Assembly: GCA_030603165.1 (NCBI GenBank)
Contig: JAUVYH010000010.1
Span: 1-35,790 of the forward strand
Direction: 5' to 3'
Length of the DNA stretch: 35,790 nucleotides
From: Fidelibacterota bacterium
Lineage (GTDB): Bacteria > Fidelibacterota > UBA2242
Numbering within the stretch: the first letter of the stretch is position 1; the number at the start of each line of letters is the position of its first letter. The translations under genes and the position numbers were made by a program. The notes below the pieces were generated by a model. It was not told the DNA's origin, did no database searches, and saw only the letters and a list, made by a program, of their open reading frames with translations. Below are positions 9,601-18,600 of this stretch, one piece after another.

Positions 9601-10246
9601 AGCGATTGGCCATGACGGTTGGTCCTACTGGAATTCCAATATGCTGGCCGGGTTCTCAATTGATAACCTGCCGCCGGAAATCCCGCTTGGATTAACGGCT
9701 GCCGGTGGTGGAAACAGTATTGCATTACAGTGGGAACCGGTAACGAGTGAGAAGATTAAATACTATTCGATCTACCGGAAAACGGCTACAAGTGAATTCA
9801 GTATAGTCGGATATTCCACAATGCCTGAATTTACTGACGTCACTGTTTCCCAGACGGAAGTTTATACTTACACGGTTACGGCAACCGATTTTGGTTTAAA
9901 TGAATCCGACAAGGCTGTGTCTTTATCATTAATGGCGACAGCTATCGAAGAAGTTGTTGAACTTCCAACGGAATTTGCACTGAAACCGAACTATCCGAAT
10001 CCGTTCAACCCGGAAACCACGATTGAATTCGCTCTTCCGAAAACCAGCAAGGTAACCCTGACGATCTATAACCTGATGGGTCAGATGATTCAGGAACTGG
10101 TCAATTCGGAATATTCCGCCGGTTACCAGAGAGTGATCTGGAATGGTCGTGATTTTAACGGTAATTCTGTTGGAAGCGGTGTTTACATCTATGCCCTAAA
10201 AGCGGATAACTTCTCACAGACCAGAAAGATGATTCTGATGCGATAA
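6620..10246 (+). CDS. Large secreted multidomain protein with T9SS sorting domain
   Basis: A 1208-residue exported protein. Residues 1-21 form a signal peptide (MKKVATILLTITLLFSFVVGA). From about residue 225 to 900 there is a run of carboxypeptidase-regulatory-like beta-sandwich repeats, each with a form of I-x-G-x-V-x-D, then T(D/N)xxGYYE and a tyrosine-rich end (for example EKISGYVLDEAGNPVPGI and TNDIGYYELPVVPGWW). Two fibronectin-III-like domains follow (about 920-1110). The last 90 residues (FALKPNYPNPFNPETTIEF to GVYIYALKADNF and KMILMR) are a type A type IX secretion sorting domain. The protein is therefore expected on the cell surface or released. No catalytic domain is seen, so an adhesive or structural role is inferred. 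GGAGGT precedes the ATG, and a strong terminator follows. Confidence 0.88.
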   Translation: MKKVATILLTITLLFSFVVGANTDKAVKRVQWSRMMTSEFTQSDQADVKADIQKVMQLKIDRNEIKQIQMSKTHRTQSVPEKSISTQIFRTTKGFVPVKTEFDTTMMDTLVIDFIEPDTIWYIGGGAFVFQIFSYDTVLIEFYVDDGDNIFDPDLDFYVDIDEEDMKEIKVWDGIEFDESPPGDGIFQVTINTSNIDEGPGPFLGLQNAVIFIYAEEVTSELSSIIGTAYIGAPDENTSIEGTVMVDDIGGLYPASDLVVFAKQFPDFGPTPPKGEGGDDWEPIIGFLTMTNDTGYYKIEIPDMFQGQYKIGVVDIWQLYPGYFPDPEIYEMPITGDIPNVDFVLRGATEKISGYVLDEAGNPVPGIHVWADGPSEIETVTNDIGYYELPVVPGWWEVGIEEYDIYGIYMMTGEQYLEVFPDGDHPADFVLYSIDASFTGFTGTPDGAPVPDVEVYADIWLGEEGSSYWNYTHTDEFGNYELFVSTALQGQLVYTDWGDTMVTSYWVGAWMDGAIITPDCYHDMYAPAPNLDFTILISDAMLSGIVYDAVSQNPLYDAGVHAWMPMPDSGKGPGGYMPMFEYWAYTNESGYYEMPLIGGPPPDGNTWIIEVYWPMEWMPSVFDSLNVVSGNNYSRDYYIDPPVTNGVIEGYVFNKDGIGISNARVEIYGPEYYELCTDGGGYFHIDQIPFGWYSATAYAEGYDPCDIYDIWVGQEPTYLEFWMGTIVGDIMVEGFVTDATTSEPIQGAILMAFNWDFYEPFTLFTDSTGHYELKVRPGLYDFQVGANGYLVQYLDSVDVVSDTLINFSLNLAAISDTLHGNVVDDMNNPLRKVFIYFESDNYIGYTHTDFTGHYEIGLPTGYYDAMYAKKGFNPEWRGFNFPAERPEETIMLYPEVHVFGPQIINVTDVPMDHGKKVRLTWKRAEGLEGSVKEYQIWRAIQPFNGENPEPEMPYDWDYVTTVPVHPELNHYNVVVPTLYDAIGDDIYWTGFVVTAIGHDGWSYWNSNMLAGFSIDNLPPEIPLGLTAAGGGNSIALQWEPVTSEKIKYYSIYRKTATSEFSIVGYSTMPEFTDVTVSQTEVYTYTVTATDFGLNESDKAVSLSLMATAIEEVVELPTEFALKPNYPNPFNPETTIEFALPKTSKVTLTIYNLMGQMIQELVNSEYSAGYQRVIWNGRDFNGNSVGSGVYIYALKADNFSQTRKMILMR

Positions 10247-10266
10247 AGTAATGTAAATCGCTATAG

Positions 10267-10293
10267 AAGGGGCGGGATATCCCGCCCCTTTTT
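10267..10293 (+). terminator. Rho-independent terminator of the T9SS cargo gene
   Basis: A 12-bp perfect stem (AAGGGGCGGGAT with ATCCCGCCCCTT) sits about 20 bp after the stop codon, followed by a T-run (TTTTTAAT). The stem is very G+C-rich against its surroundings. Confidence 0.88.
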
Positions 10294-10408
10294 AATATTG
10301 AAACTGGAGCCGGATATCTCTATTTTATAGTGATTTTCCTCAATGAGACCTCCTCGATGTAAAAGTTTTGTCCTATGAAACAATGTTGTTTGATTATGCA
10401 AACATATT

Positions 10409-10457
10409 AACCACCCCATAATCCCCTCCTTGCTAAGGAGGGGAAAAAGGGGCGGTT
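10409..10457. repeat. Palindromic intergenic unit, CCCCTCCTT type
   Basis: Inner hairpin 10423-10443: stem CCCCTCCTT with AAGGAGGGG and loop GCT. Outer inverted arms AACCACCCC (10409-10417) and GGGGCGGTT (10449-10457) pair with one mismatch. This is a nested-palindrome layout like the unit at 20263-20351, with a different inner stem. Confidence 0.6.
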
Positions 10458-10665
10458 GATTGGAATCTATATGAAATAAGGCTTTTTCCAGCTCAACTTT
10501 CCTAAATTACTATTCCACTTGTCAATGTGTTTTATCATCTTAAAATACAAAATGTTGCGCTATAAGGAATTTCCAATTTCGGGTTAACTTCAGTGAAATA
10601 TTCATATTGAAATATAGCTATGGTATTTCTATCTTTATCAGAGGAATTAGAACGAATTTATTAAT

Positions 10666-12270
10666 ATGAAAAACACCTGTATAATCGTCTCAATATTGAC
10701 CCTTTGGATGGTGTCCGTTTCTTTTGCGGAAGTATCGAAAGACCGGTTTTCGCGTCCTGAAATTTATTTTCGGTTTCAAATCGAATCAAAAAATGAATTG
10801 ATAGAAATAACTCGGATCATCTCTATCGATAATGTTATTGGAGATACTGTTTACGCCTATGCGAATCGAAAAGAGTTTGAGAGATTTCAGAAATTAAATA
10901 AAAAGATAGAAATACTTCCAGCGCCGTCATTAATGTTTAAACCGGAAATGAGCCAATCGGTGAAAAAAGCCGCCGAATGGGATTCCTATCCTACTTATAA
11001 CGCCTATGTTTCGATGATGTACCAATTTGCGGAGGACTATCCCGAAATATGCCGGATCGACAGTATTGGTGCATCGGTTAACGGACGGGCGATTTTGTTT
11101 GCGAAAATTTCGGACAATGTCAATTCCGATGAAGCCGAGCCGGAATTTTTATATACATCCACGATGCATGGCGATGAAACTACCGGTTTTGTCCTGATGC
11201 TGAGATTAATCGACTATTTATTACGGAATTATGGCGTGAATGAAAAAGTGACTTACCTCGTCGATAATCTTGAAATCTGGATCAATCCGCTTGCAAATCC
11301 TGATGGTACATATTATAGCGGTAATCATATTATTTACGAACCAAAACGATTTAATGCCAACGGGGTTGACCTGAATCGGGATTTCCCCGATCCCCGGGAT
11401 GATTATCCCGATGGCAATTCCCGGCAGCCGGAAACAATCGCAATGATGGATTTTGCCCATCAGCATCATTTTGTGTTGTCTGCAAATTTTCACGGCGGCG
11501 CCGAGGTCGTCAACTATCCCTGGGATTGTTGGGAACGGCGGCATGCTGATGACGAGTGGCTTATCTGGCTTTGCCGTCAATATGCCGATACCGTTCATTA
11601 TTACAGCCCGTCAGGTTATATGGATCACTTAGATGATAAATATTTTAATAATGGTATAATTAACGGTTATGACTGGTATCCGATTCATGGAGGTCGGCAG
11701 GATTATATGACCTATTTTCAGCATTGCCGTGAAACTACTATTGAAATTTCAGACATAAAATTCCTTCCGGCATCGTTGCTGCCGGCTCACTGGGAATATA
11801 ACCGGGCGGCTCTGTTGAATTATATAGCGGCGGCATTGACCGGTATCCGGGGAGAGGTCAGATACGGAAGTGAACCGCTTGAAGTTCAGGTCAGTATTAT
11901 TAATCATGAGAAGGATAATTCCTGGGTGTTTTCCGATTCAGATGTGGGTGATTATTATCGTTTGTGTTTGCCGGGAGTGTATGATCTGGAATTCAGCAAC
12001 GATCTTTTTACAAAAGTCATACGCCAAATTTCTGTCGAACCCGGAAATGCAACAACAGTAAATGTTTTTATCCAATCAGGTTCCCTGGGTGATATTAATA
12101 ACGACGGTTTTGTCAATATCACGGATATTATGCGGGTTGTAAATTTTATCACAGGTAGATTTTCGCCGAGTAATGAGGAATTCAATCGATCGGATTGGAA
12201 CAGTGATAATGAGTTGAATATCGCAGATATTATCGGGATCACTCAATATATTTTAAATCAAGGTCCGTGA
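10666..12270 (+). CDS. Secreted M14 zinc carboxypeptidase with type I dockerin
   Basis: A 534-residue exported peptidase. Residues 1-21 form a signal peptide. The M14 domain (about 100-390) has the zinc ligands H168 and E171 (STMHGDET) and H276 (SANFHGG), the substrate-binding NPDGTYY and DLNRDFPDP stretches, and the catalytic glutamate E360 (TTIEIS). It should remove C-terminal residues from peptides outside the cell. A short beta-sandwich linker (about 390-470) leads to a dockerin (475-534) with two calcium-loop repeats, GDINNDGFVNITDI and DWNSDNELNIADI. No T9SS sorting domain is present, unlike its neighbours, so it may be bound through the dockerin or released. No cohesin is encoded in this window. 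Catalytic residues are complete, so activity is likely. Confidence 0.9.
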   Translation: MKNTCIIVSILTLWMVSVSFAEVSKDRFSRPEIYFRFQIESKNELIEITRIISIDNVIGDTVYAYANRKEFERFQKLNKKIEILPAPSLMFKPEMSQSVKKAAEWDSYPTYNAYVSMMYQFAEDYPEICRIDSIGASVNGRAILFAKISDNVNSDEAEPEFLYTSTMHGDETTGFVLMLRLIDYLLRNYGVNEKVTYLVDNLEIWINPLANPDGTYYSGNHIIYEPKRFNANGVDLNRDFPDPRDDYPDGNSRQPETIAMMDFAHQHHFVLSANFHGGAEVVNYPWDCWERRHADDEWLIWLCRQYADTVHYYSPSGYMDHLDDKYFNNGIINGYDWYPIHGGRQDYMTYFQHCRETTIEISDIKFLPASLLPAHWEYNRAALLNYIAAALTGIRGEVRYGSEPLEVQVSIINHEKDNSWVFSDSDVGDYYRLCLPGVYDLEFSNDLFTKVIRQISVEPGNATTVNVFIQSGSLGDINNDGFVNITDIMRVVNFITGRFSPSNEEFNRSDWNSDNELNIADIIGITQYILNQGP

Positions 12271-12403
12271 AATTATTGCTTTACAATTTCAATGGTATTC
12301 GTTAATCTAAGTAGGTGTATGCAAGTCTATGATAAAAAAAGAAAATTATTAATTGATTTAAGAACAAGGATTAACGATTTTTGATTTGAGAAGTTAAAGA
12401 CAG

Positions 12404-12788
12404 ATGAATAAATTTGACCTTGAAGAACGATTAATAGATTTTTCAGTATTGATTATTGAAATAGCGAGTGAAATGCCAAATACAAGAGCAGGAAGTCATT
12501 TATCAGGGCAATTAATTCGATCAGGGACTTCTGTTTCTTTAAATTATGGAGAGGCTCAAAGTGGAGAGTCCCGAAAAGACTTCATTCACAAAATAAAAAT
12601 TGTGCTGTTCCGAAGGAATCCCTATGGGAAAAGAGTTAAGAGAAACTTTCGTCTGTTTGAAAATCATATACAGAACAAAATTGTATAAATCTGAGGGAAA
12701 AATTAAAACAGCCCTGAATGAAAGTGACGAATTAATATCAATATTCGTAAAGAGCGTTGAAACAGCACAAAAGAATATGGAGAAGTGA
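12404..12788 (+). pseudogene. Four-helix-bundle (23S rRNA intervening-sequence) protein gene, frameshifted
   Basis: The first half (MNKFDLEERLIDFSVLIIEI to DFIHKIKIVL) and the second half (KELRETFVCLKII to KSVETAQKNMEK) are in different frames. Removing the 22 bp at 12608-12629 joins them into one protein of about 120 residues that is closely similar along its whole length to the intact copy at 35001-35363. The family (S23/TIGR02436) is a small cytoplasmic bundle protein encoded within intervening sequences of 23S rRNA, and often as isolated genes; its function is not established. As it stands, the + frame from 12404 ends at 12688 with an unrelated tail. The intact first-half codons suggest recent damage. 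Confidence 0.85.
12608..12629. repeat. 22-bp double-hairpin element, copy D2, inserted in a gene
   Basis: Hairpin a is TTCC/GAA/GGAA and hairpin b is TCCC/TAT/GGGA. It lies exactly between codons that are adjacent in the intact homologue at 35001-35363, and shifts the frame by one. Confidence 0.85.
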
Positions 12789-12794
12789 AATCTT

Positions 12795-12816
12795 TGCCGA
12801 AGGCATGCCTATGGCA
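12795..12816. repeat. 22-bp double-hairpin element, copy D3
   Basis: Hairpin a is TGCC/GAA/GGCA and hairpin b is TGCC/TAT/GGCA. Length and both loops equal those of D2, but the stem sequences differ and are compensated. It interrupts the 3' flank: AATCTT before it and AATCATAA after it are almost contiguous in copy 3 (about 35348-35362). Confidence 0.82.
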
Positions 12817-12841
12817 AAATCATAAAATAAATCAGAAATCG

Positions 12842-12857
12842 TCCCGACTTGTCGGGA
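12842..12857. repeat. Perfect 16-bp hairpin with TT loop, copy H3, inserted in an IVS arm
   Basis: Stem TCCCGAC with GTCGGGA around TT. The right arm of the IVS element reads AAATCG, then this hairpin, then TTAATCCTTGTT. The left arm's reverse complement reads AAATCGTTAATCCTTGTT without interruption. The insertion is thus exact to the base. Confidence 0.82.
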
Positions 12858-12953
12858 TTAATCCTTGTTGGATATTCAAGAAAGCAGAAAGATTATACTG
12901 GAAGGTAATTATGAAAAGTTCAAATAAAATAATCTCTGATAACTAATAGAACA

Positions 12954-13601
12954 ATGCAAAAATTAATACTAATCCTTGTTGTTTTATTGCTCCTGTGTGG
13001 ATGCGCTTCCCATCCGACGATCAGCCCGATACCTCTAAAAGAGGGCGAGACCTATTCCGCCGTCACTTTTTCCGTCGAGAATATTTTGCCTGTATTTGTT
13101 TATCGTAAGGGATTGAGCGACGTCAGCGACATCGGATTCAGGATTGGACTGCCCATTTACGGTACCGGGATCGATTATTCGAGAACAGTTTTTCAGCGTG
13201 GTGAATTTTATGACATTATCAACTTCGGATTTTCGCTGACTCCGAATTCCAATATTGACATGACCTATTACAGTGTCCGCACTTTTCCCAAGAAACCGGG
13301 AAACGCGTTTTATACCGGTTTTCGCGCTATGTACATTCCAAACGGAATTAATGGTAAAGAGAGCATGCGAGTCGGCGCTCTGGTTGGACTTCGGATAAGT
13401 AATAAGGTTGGCGTTGAGCTGGGTTATTTTCATGACCTGGATAAAGGGCAACCCATCGAAAGGATTTTTTCCATGAAACCTGAAAATGATCCGCGCTATC
13501 CGGCTATAACCGATTTTGGTTTGCCTTCAGAACATTCCCGCCTTGTAGGATTATCCCTGCAGGTGTCTTTAAGTACTTCCGTTTTTCAGAAGAAAAAATA
13601 A
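12954..13601 (+). CDS. Lipoprotein of unknown function
   Basis: A 215-residue protein with a lipoprotein signal peptide: a basic start, a leucine-rich core and a lipobox LCGC, with Cys17 as the predicted lipidated residue. After the lipid anchor the chain has alternating polar and hydrophobic residues rich in Gly, Tyr and Phe (for example IGLPIYGTGIDYSR and GALVGLRISNKVGVELGYFHDL), which suggests beta-strands and an envelope location. I recognise no family. It lies between IVS copy 2 and the restriction-modification pair and shares no clear operon with either. The frame is convincing from the signal peptide and composition; the role is unknown. Confidence 0.75.
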   Translation: MQKLILILVVLLLLCGCASHPTISPIPLKEGETYSAVTFSVENILPVFVYRKGLSDVSDIGFRIGLPIYGTGIDYSRTVFQRGEFYDIINFGFSLTPNSNIDMTYYSVRTFPKKPGNAFYTGFRAMYIPNGINGKESMRVGALVGLRISNKVGVELGYFHDLDKGQPIERIFSMKPENDPRYPAITDFGLPSEHSRLVGLSLQVSLSTSVFQKKK

Positions 13602-13772
13602 ATTTTAAGAACAAAACTATATCACAGATTCTTGGATTATTTTTGCATATATTTTTGACGTTATTTGATTAAAACAATTGTGATTTTCCGTTATATTCAG
13701 TAGCATATAAGCGATGAAAATAAATTAACAGACACACTACCAAGAATGATAAAAAAATAATCAGGAAAACAG

Positions 13773-14909
13773 ATGCCTTACGAATCAATAGACAAATTAC
13801 AAAATGCTCTTGGAGAAAAAGTATTTCACTATACGAAAGACAGAAAAAAAGCAGCAGGTAGAGCTCTTGGTACAATTGTAGAAATAATTTCATACTACCT
13901 TCTCAAAACTTGGGGATTTAATAATTCTACATCTATCGAAAGAGGACTTGTTGAATATGGTAATGAAGAAATAACTCATAATGTTGAGTATTCATTACAC
14001 CCTATTGCAAAGGAATATAAAGTAAAATTACCTAATGATGGTAATTCGCTAACTGCTACTAAAATCTTAAATAAACTAAAAGAAGAAGTAGATATTTCTA
14101 ATTTTGAAAAAAAGAATAACAATCTACTTGATAAACATAATATCCTAAGAAACGCATGTACAATTGCAGAATCGAAAAATTCGTTTTTATTAACAAGTAT
14201 AAAAAATGTCGATAAAGATAACTATGAACTATACATATTTGAACAGTTGTATAAACCTTTCGCTATTTTTGAATGTAAAAGGGTTGGAATAGAAGAGGGT
14301 GTAAAAAAAGGACCTCAGACAATTGAGAAAGCAAAGCAAGGTGCTTATGTTGCAAGGAGAGCTTCTTCTCTTCAAAAAATAAGGACGAACTCTGGTGAAA
14401 AATTCGGAATAATCTACAAACCAGATAACCAGCCATATATCAAACCATATGTTGAATTAATGGAGGAAATAATATTTTCTAGCGATTCTGAGTTACTCCA
14501 AAAATTTATACTTACAGTTGGTGTTGTCAGCAATCATGGGAACTGGTTTACTGCAAAAAATCATAATAAAGAATTAAAAGTATTAGCACAATCATATGAT
14601 TGGTTGTTATTTCTATCTGATGAAGGATTAACCCAATTTATTGATGAACTCTTACTTAATCCATCAGAAGATTATATTAAAGTCAAGGAAGCTTTTCAGA
14701 ATAGTTATACTGCTGATAAAAAGAGGAATGTATTTACAAAGGTTAAAATGGATTTTGATGCCGATAACTCCCTATTAAAATATTTTTCTGATAAACTTGA
14801 TGATATAGAAAACTGGTTTAATGTTATATCCCCTGAAGGGAAAACGATAGTTGAGTTAAAAAATGAGATAATTAAACTCAAAAATAAGAATTGGATAAAA
14901 ATATTATGA
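13773..14909 (+). CDS. Probable type II restriction endonuclease (PD-(D/E)XK-like)
   Basis: A 378-residue protein, lysine-, asparagine- and isoleucine-rich, more A+T-rich than its neighbours. I do not recognise a named enzyme. Residues 163-170 (FAIFECKR) give an E-C-K sequence after a hydrophobic strand, the usual ExK half of a PD-(D/E)XK nuclease site, followed by a conserved-looking stretch GVKKGPQTIEKAKQGAYVAR. An upstream acidic partner is not certain (E152 or E36 are possible). Its stop overlaps the start of an adenine methyltransferase by 4 bp (ATGA), the classic arrangement of a restriction-modification pair, and this context is the strongest argument. The recognition sequence is unknown. 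Composition and isolation among envelope genes suggest horizontal gain. Confidence 0.68.
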   Translation: MPYESIDKLQNALGEKVFHYTKDRKKAAGRALGTIVEIISYYLLKTWGFNNSTSIERGLVEYGNEEITHNVEYSLHPIAKEYKVKLPNDGNSLTATKILNKLKEEVDISNFEKKNNNLLDKHNILRNACTIAESKNSFLLTSIKNVDKDNYELYIFEQLYKPFAIFECKRVGIEEGVKKGPQTIEKAKQGAYVARRASSLQKIRTNSGEKFGIIYKPDNQPYIKPYVELMEEIIFSSDSELLQKFILTVGVVSNHGNWFTAKNHNKELKVLAQSYDWLLFLSDEGLTQFIDELLLNPSEDYIKVKEAFQNSYTADKKRNVFTKVKMDFDADNSLLKYFSDKLDDIENWFNVISPEGKTIVELKNEIIKLKNKNWIKIL

Positions 14910-15544
14910 GCGCGGGAAGAAATGTAAATTCGCAGAGTCAAAGCTGGGGTACTCCTTTAAAATACGTTAAAGCTATAAAAACCTTTTTTGGTGGTTCTAT
15001 TGCACTAGATCCCTGTTCAAATGAATATTCAATTGTCAATGCTGAAACAGAGTTCATGTTACCCTATAATGACGGCTTACGTGAGGAATGGAATTATCCC
15101 ACAATATATATAAATCCTCCATATGGTGCCGACCGAGAAAAGGGTACAACAATTAAAAATTGGCTGGCTAAATGTGCCCTCTCTCATAAAAAGTATAATT
15201 CAGAAATATTAGCTCTTGTTCCGGTAGCAACCAATACCGGACACTGGAAACAAAGCGTTTTCGGTCGTGCAAGAGCTGTCTGTTTTTTATATGATACGAG
15301 GTTAAAATTTTTTGAAAATGGGTTGGATGTCGGAAAAGGTGCGCCTATGGCTTGTGCTATGATTTATTGGGGACAAGATTTTGATAGATTTTTTGAAGTA
15401 TTTATTGAATATGGGGCAGTAGTTGATATTTCCAATCTATTAGGGAAAGATATAGGACATAAACAAAGTAATTTAAAGTTTAAGTCTAAAAATATTGCAG
15501 ATAAATCACATAATAATTACATAACGACGAAGCTTTATCGATGA
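14906..15544 (+). CDS. DNA N6-adenine methyltransferase, phage Dam type
   Basis: A 212-residue protein from ATG 14906. The frame opens at a TTG at 14891, but the 4-bp overlap and fit to the family favour 14906. Motifs: SWGTP (residues 13-17), ALDPCS (33-38) as the SAM-binding region, and INPPYG (69-74), the catalytic DPPY-type motif in NPPY form. A later GKGAPMACAMIYWG stretch is typical of the phage N-6-adenine methyltransferase (Dam) family. It would transfer methyl from S-adenosylmethionine to adenine in DNA and protect the host from the nuclease encoded just upstream. A stand-alone phage-derived methylase is the alternative, but the tight overlap supports a pair. Confidence 0.88.
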   Translation: MSAGRNVNSQSQSWGTPLKYVKAIKTFFGGSIALDPCSNEYSIVNAETEFMLPYNDGLREEWNYPTIYINPPYGADREKGTTIKNWLAKCALSHKKYNSEILALVPVATNTGHWKQSVFGRARAVCFLYDTRLKFFENGLDVGKGAPMACAMIYWGQDFDRFFEVFIEYGAVVDISNLLGKDIGHKQSNLKFKSKNIADKSHNNYITTKLYR

Positions 15545-15645
15545 ATTCGATCTTTGAGAAAATTAAAAACATTTTTAAACTTTAGGAATTCAAATGAGTT
15601 TCTATTCGCTGTAGGTGATATATTATCCGTTGATTGATTTTACGT

Positions 15646-18600
15646 ATGAATAAACTTACTTATTATATTATCACCTTGTTATTTCCGATTTCGCAACTGT
15701 TTGGGGCAGTTTCGATTAATCAGGCGCGCCCTTATGATTTTAACTTTCAGGAATCAGGGTCATCAGAATTAATCCTGAATTTTTCACTGGATGATGTTTC
15801 TTTGACGACGGTTAACTATCGTGATGAATTCTATACGGAGTTGGCGATTATGGGAGCCAATTGTCACCACATGGTTGGTGCGCCGAAATTACCGCTTATC
15901 CGCAAAATGATAAAAATTCCTGAAAACAGTCGGGTTGAATATGATATTTCCATTCAGTCCGAAGAAAAGCTTGATCTGTCCCAGACCAATTTCCCCAACC
16001 CGGTTCTACCGGTTCAGCCGTTCAGGCGGAAAACTGATACTGACCGGATTCAGGTGATCGTTAATCACGAAATATATGAAAAGGATGATTACTATTCGCC
16101 CGGAGTGGTTAATACTCATGCACCTTTTACCATGGGTGGAATTACCGGAGTCATGCTGGACTTTTTCCCGGTGTCCTATAATCCGGTCAGGCATTCACTG
16201 AAATTGATCACCAGCGCTACGATTACCGTAAAAATTATCGAAGAACCAATCCTTCAAAAAATCACAGCGAAAAGCCCGTTTCAACATCCTGAGTTAGATC
16301 GGATCGCCCGGGATATATTTATCAATTACGATGAAACTGTGTCACAGATAAAAAGCACAGCGCCGCTGAATTTCCTGGTAATAGCCGGAGATCAGTTTGC
16401 TGATAATTCCGAATTGCAGGCGTATCTGAAGTGGAAAAGGCAGAGCGGATTTAATATTACTTTAAAATCAGTTACAGAGCTTGGCGATACGACAGCGATA
16501 AGAAATTTTATTGTAAACGAATATAATAACACTTCTGGAGTAGCCTATGTTCTTTTAATAGGCGATGTGGATGATGTGCCCGCTTGGACTGGGACGGTAA
16601 GCGGCACTGAAACCGATGCCCCATATTCAAGAATGGATGGTGACTTCATTCCCGATTTAATGGTCGGGCGTTTTTCGGCTGCCGACGATTCTGATTTATC
16701 TGCGATTATTCACAAATCGCTGGCCTATGAGCAGTGTAATGTCGGCAGTCTCGATGCATTTAATAAAGTAACATTTATCTCAACTGACGACGATGATATT
16801 TCATATGATGGGATAAGAGAAAATTGGCAGGTTATAGAAGAATTACATGACTTTTTATTAAATTTTTATTTTGTACCAATTGGAGTTCAAGGGAATCATA
16901 TCAGGGGACATTCAGACGGAAGTACTGCGGATATTCATCAGGCTCTGAATGACGGACGGACTATCTGCCACTATTCTGGTCACGGACTGGAATTTGAATG
17001 GCAGGGTCCGAGATTCAATCAAAGTGACATCGGTGAATTGGATTCCGGCTCGGTACCGTCATTTGTGATCAGTAATGCCTGTGAGACCGGCAGCTTCGCC
17101 GAGGCGGAATGCTTTGGCGAGAGATGGATCAGAGCCGCGGACAGGGGCGCATTTGCGTTTATCGGAGCGTCGAATTCAAGTTACTGGGAACCGGATGATA
17201 TCATGGAACGGGGCATGTACGATGGTTTTTTCGAAAATGGCGAAACCAGCATCGGCTGTATGTTGTACCGGGGACTGTTTGAGGTTTACCAACAGGCAAG
17301 ATCAGTCGCTGATTATTACTATGATGTTTACAATATCCTTGGCGATCCGACAATTGTTCCGTGGATCGGGATTCCAAAAAATCTAACCGTTATCTACAAC
17401 CCAATTCACTCTACTAATTCAAATCAGTTTGATGTAATCGTTCAAAATGAAGGTATTAATGTTGAGAATGCGAAAGTTACGCTAACTCGGGACCGGAATA
17501 TTATTGGGTATGGAATCACAGATTTTGACGGTCGGGTATCGATAATACTCGATTCAACGATGCTTCAAACGGGTCAGATGCTGTTGACAGTTACAGGGAA
17601 TCAGTACATACCTTATATTGATACCATCAATGTCATTCATCCGTTGAATGTAACGCTGGACACGTCGGCGATTCCGGTGGGTGAAACAACCCAGAAGGAA
17701 ATAACTGTCCACGACTCCGACGCTAATCCATACGACGGGCTTGAAATATACGTAGCAGGATGGACAGTTTCGGCAGACAGTCTGTTGGGAATGACAGATG
17801 AGAGTGGTAGTTTGGGGTTTCAACTGACACCGCAATATGGTGAAATTCTCGCAATAAAAGGGAAAAACCCGGAGGATGAAAATTTCTTATTTTCCGAACC
17901 TTTGCAAGTAAGCAGAGGGGTGTCTTTTCAAAATGCAGGAATAAGCGCCGAAGTTCCGGCTTATGGAATAACCGATGCATTATTGCCGTGCAAAGCGGGT
18001 ATCATTCAGGCAAGTTGTGATGAATCGAACTGTTCTATTGCTGTGTCCGGTTGCGGAATCGATACTGTTGCTGGTGGAAAAATCATTGAAGTAGTCCCGG
18101 AGTTTACCGGCGTCATTCGTGCCGGTATTTTGAAACAGGGCTACAATGTATTTGAAGAATCCATTGCCGCAAAAAAGGTTTATGGAACAGTAAGCGGACT
18201 GGTTAATGACACAAATCAACAGGCTTTATCTGGTGTAACCATCCAAGGATTTCTGTTACCGGATACGATTGATGCGGTTTTTAATTGTGTGACAAATGAC
18301 GCCGGTGAATATTCTTATCGGCTATCTGTGGAAGTTGGCGAATACCGGATCAAGGCAAGTTTGTTTGGTTATCTCTCACAGACCTTCGATCATATTATTC
18401 AGACAGGCGAAAATACGATAGACATTGAGATGAACGAATTAGCCCGGACAGTGGTGTCCGGATCAGTCACCGGGAATCCATCCGAACAGCCTCTGGATGC
18501 AGAAATCGTTCTCTATCGAATGGATAACGAGCTTTCAATTTATCATACAACGGTAACAACATTAGCGTCGGAAGGAGGCACATACCAGGTAGAATTGCCT

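Larger units (their letters stand above)
10247..10665 (+). other. 419-bp spacer with terminator and a palindromic unit
   Basis: Contains the terminator at 10267-10293 and the CCCCTCC hairpin unit at 10409-10457. The remaining DNA up to the M14 gene is A+T-rich with no open frame I can support, and no clear promoter boxes. Confidence 0.6.
12353..12879. mobile_element. IVS-type element, copy 2, carrying three small insertions
   Basis: The element is bounded by inverted arms: the left contains ACAAGGATTAACGATTTTTG (about 12364-12383), and its reverse complement is found at about 12832-12869, interrupted by a 16-bp hairpin. Inside is a frameshifted four-helix-bundle gene. Alignment with copy 3 (34950-35407) shows three precise extra segments in copy 2: 12608-12629, 12795-12816 and 12842-12857. 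The outer limits are approximate. Confidence 0.7.
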
